Assembly: GCA_002917075.1 (NCBI GenBank)
Contig: NTMA01000076.1
Location: 1-64,000, forward strand
Reading direction: 5' to 3'
Source of the DNA: Hawksworthiomyces lignivorus
Taxonomy: Eukaryota; Ascomycota; Sordariomycetes; Ophiostomatales; Ophiostomataceae
DNA: 64,000 bases
Within the stretch, counting starts at the first letter, position 1, and every line of letters begins with the position of its first letter. A program made the position numbers and the translations under genes. Below, piece after piece: positions 55,910 through 64,000 of the stretch. The notes beneath the pieces were generated by a model. It did not search any database. It saw only the letters and a program-made list of their open reading frames with translations, and was not told the origin of the DNA.

Positions 55910-56378
55910 TCCAGATACGCCACGTGCCAGCCTCGTGCAAGCAAATTACTAGTTATTCATCGTTGGCTTCTGTTCTAAGCGTGTAAGCACCAAGTTGGCG
56001 CTAGCAGCACTGATCGTATCGTGGGCTTATCGCTTCGTAGAACTAGAGTAGGCGTCGCCATGAGGGCTGCCTCCTCCTGGCTCTTACACAGAGAATGAGT
56101 TGAACCTGGTTACGTAACACGGACGTGCCCGTGGAGTAGATACTGCGATACGCAGCGTAGCATTGGGTGCGCTTCAAGAAACTGATCATAATCATGATAG
56201 CGGGTGGGGTATTGACAGCATCAAGAATGTTGGCGATTACAGAGATAGATAATGCTATCTGGACCGCAAAGACGGCAAAATTAAAAAGACATTACAGAGA
56301 CATATGCTGGGCTCATTGACCTGTGATTAGTTATTCACGTACACTGCATGATACTGTTTCTCACCTCTAACATTCGAT
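55910..56378. other. Intergenic
   Basis: About 470 bp with the DUF1989 gene promoter at its right end. Nothing else recognised. Confidence 0.45.
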
Positions 56379-57401
56379 ATGTCGCAACCGCCGCGTCCAG
56401 CCTACGATGCAATCCCCATCAACAGGGACCTCTACGAGGCCATTGCGAAGACCGCGCAAGTCGAAGGAGGGCGCAAGCAAGTAGAATCCTTCGTCATCCC
56501 GATCAGGAGTGCCAAGACCTGGGTCGTCAAAGCCGGCCAAGTCTGCCGGATTCTCACACCCGAGGGTCCGCAAGTAGGCGATCTCAACGTCTGGAGCCTG
56601 CAGAATCCCCGTGAGCGTTTCTGGGCAGCGAGAACGCGGCAGCTACAGCAGAGCCATGTCAAAATATTTGATCGTCTATGGAGCTGCCTGCCTTACCTCA
56701 GGCCCATGGTCACCGTGACTGCGGTACGTCCAATCTCACCGTCCACGATGTGAACCCCCCCCCCCCCCCCCCCCCGTGTATGGCGAGAAAGCATGGCTGA
56801 CAAAGTAATGTCTTGGCCAGGACACACTGTCAGACTACGGTGTCGATGAGGTCGGCGGGCGTGTCCATGATTTACTGGGGACGAGATGCGACCCGTATGT
56901 TAACCAAATGATCAGTGGTGCGCCTTTCGACTTTCAATGCCATTCAAACCTTACTAGAGCAGCAATATCTGCTGGTCTGAATGAATCTGATGTTCATGAT
57001 GTCTTGAACGTCTTCCAGGTTACTGGCTTGGACAGCCAGGGCCGGTACTTCATGTCAGTTTGTCCTTTAGACACCCCTAATTGAAAACTAGCGTTGGCTG
57101 GACGTGTCTGACGAATAATAGGGAGCCTTGTCCTGCTAAACCTGGAGACTACTGGGAATTCTTCGCGGAGATAGACGTATTGTGCGCGTTGTCCGCGTGT
57201 CCTGGAGGCGATCTGTCAAGATGGGGCTGGGGTGAAGGCGGCGAAGGCAGCGATACAGACATGGTGTCTTGTTGCCGACCCCTCGGAGTAGAAGTGTACG
57301 ATCTGACTGATAAAGGGACAATTCTGAAAGGTTGGACAAGTCCTAGCTGCGCTGCTTATAAAGGATTGCATGGCTTGAAGCAGCCTGTTTGGGGGTCCTA
57401 A
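56379..57401 (+). CDS. DUF1989 (urea-carboxylase-associated) family protein
   Basis: Exons 56379..56723, 56821..57053 and 57122..57401 give 285 residues. Family signatures: WVVKAGQVCRILTPEGPQVG then DLNVWSLQNPRERFWAARTR in exon 1; DTLSDYGVDEVGGRVHDLLG and HSNLTRAAISAGLNE in exon 2; and the strongly conserved PCPAKPGDYWEFFAEIDVLC then ALSACPGGDLS across the third. Intron 1 (GTACGT...CCAG) contains a run of 21 cytosines. Intron 2 (GTCAGT...TAG) is in phase and restores FM-EPCPAKPGD. In bacteria, members sit beside urea carboxylase/allophanate hydrolase genes. In fungi a role in nitrogen-compound metabolism is inferred. No nitrogen-metabolism neighbour is visible here. Confidence 0.88.
56755..56775 (+). 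repeat. Poly-C run of 21 bases within an intron
   Basis: Homopolymer of 21 cytosines in intron 1 of the DUF1989 gene. It could be a real slippery tract or an assembly artefact; its length should be treated as uncertain. Confidence 0.85.
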
Positions 57402-57819
57402 TGCCTGCCAATCCAAGGAGCAACGAGACCCGTATTAATAAAATAGGTACCACATGTCTTGTCGGGTGTCGGTGCCGTTTTGCCAGGCATACTTGTAAAG
57501 AAACCAAATTCCGCTTACCTGTATAAGCCTTGATGTGAGAGATTTCCGGCATTGGATGCAGGAAATGGCCGATCTTTTGTCATTATTGATCCTGTGGGAT
57601 GTATGCACCACAATACATATTTGTTTACATTAATCCCTTAGGACAATACAATGGCAAAAATTGTGAACTCGAGGCTTCGCTCAACTAGTGATGAATAGCC
57701 CTTGCCGTAACACAATACATGATAAATAATTCTCGATATTTGTTCTCTATCTTTGCTACTTATCTATGGAAACGTCTAACAATAATACATCAATTTCGGC
57801 GTAATTGCAAAATGATTTT
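57402..57819. other. Convergent intergenic region
   Basis: About 420 bp of AT-rich 3' flanks between the DUF1989 gene (+) and the rhamnosidase gene (-). No gene. Confidence 0.5.
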
Positions 57820-60571
57820 TCAAGGTTCATCGTCATCGTGAGCATAATATTGAGGATAAATCGGTAGCGGTGGCCACGCTGGTCGTTCATACTCCGTCGT
57901 AAAATCATGGGTCCCCGAACCAACAACTACGCCAACTTGCGTCTGTATTTTGGAGCTGGGCAGCCGGACTTCGGCGACAGTATTCGGAGGCACTTGCACC
58001 GTCAAGGAGAACCGCGTGCCTTCTGTAGCCCATTTGACTGATACCAGCCCATAAGGGCTCAGAAACTGTGCGCTGGCATGTGTGAGGTCGCCCCCAGGAA
58101 CCGGTGCGACGAGAAACCTCCGCCAGCCGGGCTCCAAGGCGACAAGACCAGTGATGTTGCGATGCATCCAATCCGCAACTGCTCCGAGAGCGTAATGGTT
58201 GAAGCTCGTCATTTCCCCAGGATTTATGCTGCCGTCTGGGAGCTTGCTATCCCAGCGTTCCCACATGGTTGTCGCCCCCATAGATACTTGGTAGAGCCAG
58301 CTTGGTGGCTTTCGGTGATATAGCATTCGGTAGAAGAGTTGAAATTCGCCAACCCTAGAGAGCGCATGCCCAATGACAGGTGTGCCTGCAAAGCCGGTTG
58401 CAATCTTGAACCTTGAGTTGCGCAGAATGAGATGCTTTAGTCGAGCTGCAGCGGTGGACTCTTGACTCTGACTCTCAAAGAGCTGAAAATGGATGCTAAG
58501 AGCAAGACCAGTTTGGCTGTCGCTCACCACACGGCCTTCTGCTGAAATGTAGCGTCTCTGAAATGCGGCCTTGACTCTGGCCCACGATTGTTTGTAAAAC
58601 TTGGCCAGCTCCTCAAGCCCTAGAATGAGACAGATCTCATGCATGAGGGAAGTCATGTGCACTAAGTAGGCATTGGCCACGAGCTGGGTATCTGTAATGG
58701 AGTTTCCAGGATCGTCGGGAGGTGCTAAGGGATCAAGCCAGTCGCCGAACTGATAGGAGTCTTCTTCCCAGAGGCCGGTAGATTGATCTCGTGGAATACC
58801 CTCATCCATCCATTTCTGCATACTCTCCAGCTGCTGGTTCAATATCTCCCTGTCTGCATATGATGTGTACAGGGCCCAAGGCAATCCCACTACAACGTCA
58901 CCCCAGATGGCTGTAGGATATCTCTGGTCGTTGACAAAAACATTGGGGCAGAAGAATGGAGGCACGCTACCATGGTCCACTATTTGCTCTGCAGCAAGGT
59001 CCTTCAGCCACCCTTTGAGCATCCCAGAAGTGTCGTACAGATAGTTGGCTGTGGGACTGAAGACATGAATGTCGCCGGTCCACCCAAGACGCTCATCGCG
59101 CTGGGGGCAATCTGTAGGAATGCTAAGGAAATTTCCCCTCATGCCCCAGCGGATATTCTCTGTTTGATGTCAGTAGGATCTCTGGGAATTGAATTGAGGC
59201 CTTTAATAGATAGAGCAGCGGTGATAACTCACGGTGTAATTGATTAAGCAGAGAATTTGAGCATTCGAACCAACCAGTCTGCTCCATATCTGTATGGACG
59301 ACAACGGCCGTGACCGAGGTGAGATCAAATTCACTTGCTTGTGAGCAGTGACCATCCAACTGGACATAGCGGAAGCCGTGAAATGTGAATTTGGGTTCCC
59401 AGACCTGATCCTCTCCGGAGAGGATCACCGTGTCACTGGATTTGCAAAGCCGCAGAGGCCGCGTGGCCACTTCTCCATTTTCCAGCTCCTCCGCGAACTG
59501 GAGCTTGACTGTTTGGCCTTTTGGGCCACTTAGGCGAATTCGTACCCAGCCGACGATATTTTGCGCAAAATCCACCACAATCTTGCCTGTTGGTGTGGTG
59601 AGAACCGATACTGCCGGCAAAGTTTCGATCATTCGGACAGGTGGCCCATCTGGAGCAACCAGGGAGGCGCTTGGTAGGTCGTCGACCCTTACCTTGGCCC
59701 AACAGGCATCGTCAAAGCCTGGAACCTGCCACCCCTTTGGATCAAGCGAAAGGTCACAGATCTCACCGTCATAGATTTCTGAGCTGACTATGCTTCCAGA
59801 GCTGCATCTCCATTCAGCATCCGAGTTGATAACAACTTTTGAGCCGTCCGCCAACTCGACAACCAACATAGCTATGATGCCAATCTGGTCGCCCCAAATA
59901 TTTCGTACGCCTCCCAGGAAGCCCAGTCGGCCACAGAACCAGCCCTCGGCGACTTGGGCAGTTATCACATTCTGCCCTTCTCGCAAGAGGTGAGTGACAT
60001 CAAAGGTTTGATATGAGAGACGGTGCTTGTAGGAGGTCCAGCCAGGCTCAAGAACGTGGTCTCCGGCACGTTGGCCATTGATATGCGCTTCATATACGCC
60101 GTGTGCCGTGATGTACAGTCGCGCTTTGCTGGTGCTTTGGCTCAATGAGAAGGTCCTTCGAAAGAGAACCGGTTGCCTGGGAAGCGAGATGTCGACCGAC
60201 TGTACACTCGAGATCAGACAGCATGCCCAGTCACTGCGATGTAATAGACCAGTTTCGACAATAGCCGCATCCGACCATGGTGTAGGGCAGTCGTGAGGAG
60301 CGCGACCAACAACGCGCACCCTGACCGACGCGGACGCACCAGATTGCAGTGGCAGACTAGGCCAGGGTACCAGGACGGATTCGCTGGATTTGATGGAGTA
60401 GACTTCTGGCGATGGTGCTCCTGGTCGGGTGATCTCAATGTCATAAGACTCCTGTGTCCAATTTTTGACATCGCTTGCCGAGAACCTCCAAGACAGACGA
60501 GGGCTCGATTCACCAATGCCAATCGCATCTCGATGGTGTTCAAACTGCACTTTGCCAACGCGCAACGCCAT
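57820..60571 (-). CDS. Alpha-L-rhamnosidase, GH78
   Basis: Removes terminal alpha-L-rhamnose from plant glycosides and pectic polysaccharides. Exons 60571..59233 and 59159..57820 give 892 residues. N-terminal beta-sandwich domains: EHHRDAIGIGESSPRLSWRF, then AHGVYEAHINGQRAGDHVL and GWTSYKHRLSYQTFDVT. The (alpha/alpha)6 barrel starts at NQLHQNIRWGMRGNFLSIPT and has the GH78 signature DCPQRDERLGWTGD containing the catalytic-site acids. The second barrel half includes YHRKPPSWLYQVSMGATTMW and SFNHYALGAVADWMHRNITG. The intron (GTGAGT...ACAG, phase 1) lies just before the barrel signature. No signal peptide is seen, so the protein may be intracellular. Divergent from a Zn2Cys6 regulator. Confidence 0.94.
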
Positions 60572-61571
60572 GTTTAAAATTTCGTAGCCGGCTTGACACA
60601 ATGTAGGAACAGCAGGGAGGGGAAAGTAGAAACCGAGGATTTATGGCAGCTGTCGCAACAACATGTTCCTATTGTATATGCGCCAATACAACTGCATAGG
60701 TGGTATGGCGTGTCTCTACAGGATTCTCGAAGGCTTTAAAAGTCGTCATTACGAAATGAGAAGTATTCTGGCAAAGACGACAGACACATGGGAATAAACG
60801 GGCAATGATACGACAATCGATTTGGCAGTCATTCTCTGATGGAGCTACCACGGAACTGTCATTAGGTCAAACATTCCCATCTTTCCTAGGTCAGTGTCCC
60901 GACGGGGCCCCGAAGGTGCCCCGATGGCTCACGCAGTATAGGGAATAGAGCCTCGGGGAGAATAAGTCCGACTTGGAATATCACTGTTGTTGTAGCGAGG
61001 CTACGAGAGAAGACTTCATTTACAACTCCCCACATTCTCCGCACCTGGGTCAAAATGAGGAGACTTGTGGACTCGCTTGGCACTAGAAAACAACATCATT
61101 GCTTTGACAATTGGAGCTCAAGAATGTGCCTTTCAAGAAATGGTTTCTATGTTGCCTTTAGGTCGTGCCAGGCCTTTTTCCTTCCATCCGCTAAGATAAT
61201 ATTTTACATGCACCTGAGTAATACTGCCCACTTTTTTTCCACTACAAGTTTTTTGGTTGCCACCCCTCGCATCATGCTTTGGCGCACACTGGTCGAGGCT
61301 AGGCTAGGCTTGGTCTGAAGCCCGGTTCAAGTCTGGTGCTACGTTTCTATTTCGTCGGGGCGAAGCCGACCGAGGTGGTCCCGGTATTTCACTTCTCCCT
61401 CCCTCATGTATGAGAGAGTCTCCAGTCTCGGGGCTCTGCCGATGTCTCTTTCCTTTCGACCTCCTTTCGACATTTACCCAATCTCTGTCTCGCGGCTCTA
61501 CCGATGATTCATTTCATCCAGCCTTCTTCCCCCTCAGCCCCCATCAATTTGTTTCGATACGCTAATCGACC
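60572..61571. promoter_or_regulatory. Divergent promoter between rhamnosidase and Zn2Cys6 regulator
   Basis: 1 kb shared upstream region. Contains CGG-N4-CCG at 60903-60912 (a perfect CGGGGCCCCG palindrome) and CGG-N7-CCG at 61356-61368. Inverted CGG triplets are the usual targets of Zn2Cys6 dimers. Their link to the neighbouring regulator is inference. Confidence 0.45.
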
Positions 61572-63757
61572 ATGAGCAGCGGCAATTCCCCGATGCAGCC
61601 TGTGCAGGGTCACAAGAGGCCACATGTAGGTAGTGATGGGTACGGATTGCGCACGGCAATAGCATGTCGCGCTTGTCGTGAACGCAAGACTCGCTGCAGT
61701 GGACACCAGCCAGCTTGTGCGTATTGTTTGAAAGCAGGACTGTCTTGTGAATATGCACCAAATTTGCTCAGCAATGCTCCCCGTAATACGTAAGCAATTT
61801 TTCCTTCTGGCATGCCGCAGGGATTTATTGGCTATCTACTGTTTCGGGTCTTTACTATTGCATCTTTTTTTCTCACTGGCGGTACTCTGCAGTGAGCCGC
61901 TGGTCTATATTCGTTGTGCGCCAATGTGCGCTGCTAACCTATGCTTGCAGGATACCAACTTTCGATGAATGGGGTGAAAAGATCTTGGCCGCAATCAACA
62001 GCCTCGCTGAGGACGTCAAATACCCTCATCACCGCTGTGGTAGTCCCGATCCTGTTAATGCGAACAATGGCGTCTCTGCTCCCGCCGCCTTCATTGGACA
62101 CTGCGACGAGACACAGGAAAATGCTGTGCAAGAACAGCCCGACCACATTCCGATAGAGGGCCCAAGTTCCATTACCAGTCTTCCGTCTATTCTGGCATGG
62201 AATATCTTCTCAAGACAAGATGATATCTTAACACGATTTTCGTTGCTATTATCGGAACACGCGAGGCAGCCCAAGGTATCGCAAACTTCGGGCAGAGAGA
62301 CCGCTAGTTGCTCGAGGCCGGATTTGCTCGCCTTGGCGAGCATCTTCGAATCTCAGTTCCTGCCGGCTATGTCTATTATTGACATGGCCGAGCTGCGTGA
62401 CTACATCGCCCGTATCGGCGAATTTGGGCTTCTGTGGAACGCCGAGTCGTGTCTGGTCCTACTCGTAGCGGCTCTAGCAAGCATAAGCTCACATAGCCAG
62501 GACCAGTCGTTTGTGCTGCATACAGAATCTTCGGCCATTGGAAACGCAACCAGCACAAACATTGAAATCACACCTGGCGCCCTTAGGTATTGGAACATGG
62601 CAAAAAAGAGACTGGCTTGGGCGCTGGAGGATTCTGGCCTGTTGGCAGCTCAGTGTCAATTCCTTGCGGGGTATGTTCTGCACCGTTGCAATTTATTCTT
62701 GCTATCCCTTTGGCGCCAGAGCTGACAACACGATCCTGATGGTAGCATCTGGTATATATACGCCTCGGAGCCAGCAGCGGCTTGGAAAATGTTTAATGGC
62801 TCGCTGCTAGCGGTTGATACTGTCGATCCTCGGCATGAACTGCATATAGTAGATGTGCAGCGGATGGATAAAGAATTGAAAGAGACCATCCGATGGGCTT
62901 GTGTCGGCTACTTATGGTAAATCTTAGCTGGATCCGCTGCCTGAAAGAATTGCTTTGCGTCACTTCTGGGGCTAACAAGCTTTGGCTTTAGTCGGTTGCG
63001 CTGTGAAGAGGAATATTCTATCTCTGCGGCAGTCTACAACTTGCCCAAAAGAGATATACAGCCTCTGTCTTGGGTTCATAGCTGTGATGTTTCTCTGCTC
63101 CAGATACGCCAGAGCACTCTTGTGGAGTTTCGAACACTAAATATGGACATGTCTGTGAAGGACGTTGGCGCCTTGCATACAAAGCTCGTAGTAGCCGAGC
63201 GTGCGCTAGATGAATGGTACGAGAGACTGCCTCAACATTTGAGATTCTCAACAAATGAGGAGCTAGGAGTACAAGTAGCAGAGGGTGGGCATTATCGAGC
63301 CTTACTTCAGACTCGCTACCTTGAAACCAAAGAGCTAATATTACGGCCCTCAATATATGTGCTGCTGCATGTAGGATGTCTCCGACGATGCGCAGGTGCA
63401 GCTAGCTCTAACACACTCCAAGACGTGTTGTGCGGCTATTATGCCGACCAATTCCGTGCAATGAGCCTAGCTCACCGCTCTGTGCTACTCATGCGATTGA
63501 AATCCTGCTTGAATTCTCACTTAGAGCAGTCACTGATAGATTTAGGCTGGTTTAAGACGCGAAACTGTGTAAGTCTCGCGTTGTTGCTTCTGGCTACTGA
63601 ACGTGGTTTCGACCGCGGTACATTCAACAATGTTTGTCCCCCATTTGCAAATTGCACTTCTTTGTTAAATGCTGTTGAGGGTTTCCTGAGACATAATGGC
63701 ACGTCAGAGACGGGGAGGATATATGCGAGTTTATTGCACGACCTACGTGAAAATTAA
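61572..63757 (+). CDS. Zn2Cys6 transcription factor
   Basis: Exons 61572..61789, 61951..62670, 62746..62916 and 62992..63757 give 624 residues. The binuclear zinc cluster is at about residues 34-60: [18 protein letters not shown], then [10 protein letters not shown], six cysteines spaced C-x2-C-x6-C-x6-C-x2-C-x6-C. The middle-homology region follows, with a conserved [19 protein letters not shown] stretch across intron 2 and [14 protein letters not shown] across intron 3. Introns use GTAAGC/GCAG (branch GCTAACC), GTATGT/GTAG and GTAAAT/TTAG, all in phase. The C-terminal half is helical, typical of the fungal transcription factor domain. The divergent position beside a rhamnosidase suggests a rhamnose-type pathway regulator. 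Homology to RhaR was not tested. Confidence 0.87.
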
Positions 63758-63817
63758 GAAGTTCAATTTTTTTTTTTTTTTTTTTCCCTGATGCTCCAAC
63801 ATATTTGTGATCAGATT

Positions 63818-64000
63818 TCAGACTCGAAAATCTGAATGTAGACTTTGAAGCATCTTTAGATTGGTCGCACAGTCCCTCGACTCCGCCGACCAGTACTCCA
63901 AGCCCCTTACCAACATGCGCGCCCCGTCCCGGCAAGTCTCGTCATTGGGCACCTGCATTTCCTCTAGTCCAGGACGATGCTGCGACCGGAGTTTCCGCGC
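63818..64000 (-). CDS. C-terminal end of an unidentified protein, runs off the window
   Basis: The minus-strand frame is open from the right edge to a TGA at 63820-63818, 60 residues, with no ATG at its start. It reads GLEEMQVPNDETCRDGARML and EYWSAESRDCATNLKMLQSL before the stop. The amphipathic helical character resembles C-termini of Zn2Cys6 regulators, which is a weak guess. It converges on the Zn2Cys6 gene with only 60 bp, including a 19-T run, between the two stops. Confidence 0.5.
   Translation of the reverse strand, partial: ARKLRSQHRPGLEEMQVPNDETCRDGARMLVRGLEYWSAESRDCATNLKMLQSLHSDFRV

Noticed and set aside
61280..61350. Possible tRNA suggested by a GGTTCAAGTC T-loop-like string
   Set aside because: The T-stem pairs imperfectly and no acceptor stem partner or anticodon arm is found upstream.

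Overview
The window is nuclear DNA of a filamentous ascomycete (Pezizomycotina, probably Sordariomycetes). The evidence is short introns (about 45-160 nt) with GTRNGT donors and CTAAC/CTGAC branch sites, HET domains, DUF3176 and Zn2Cys6 proteins, and GC-rich coding DNA beside AT-rich decayed intergenic DNA. I rebuilt gene models by joining exons and checking phase. No rRNA, tRNA or CRISPR array was seen.

Left conserved block (0-14.7 kb): the 5' end of an AP180/ANTH clathrin adaptor (-), mitochondrial aspartyl-tRNA synthetase (+), an Sfr1/Mei5-like recombination factor (+), a conserved fungal protein of unknown role (-), alanyl-tRNA synthetase with a long N-terminal leader (+), and a NDUFAF7/MidA-type complex I assembly methyltransferase (-). 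Three of these six act in mitochondria, or partly so.

Accessory island (15-35 kb): a HET-WD40 protein without a NACHT domain, a glycosylated membrane protein, a second HET protein, a protein kinase ending in four near-identical 33-residue repeats, and a DUF3176 membrane protein. Between them lie gene relics, a dispersed repeat and AT-rich DNA. One housekeeping gene, guanylate kinase, is embedded here. The gene content resembles fungal nonself-recognition loci and is the most interesting part of the window.

Central conserved block (35.6-52.8 kb): an outer-mitochondrial-membrane cysteine-synthase-like protein (MCY1 type), TFIIS, the ERAD subunit HRD3/SEL1L, WDR89, FRG1, the U5 snRNP GTPase SNU114 and a BTB-domain protein.

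Right block (53-64 kb): a gene-poor stretch with relics, including traces of TPR repeats. It is followed by a DUF1989 (urea-carboxylase-associated) gene, a GH78 alpha-L-rhamnosidase divergently paired with a Zn2Cys6 regulator, and the 3' end of another gene at the right edge. The rhamnosidase/regulator pair looks like a small sugar-utilisation module.
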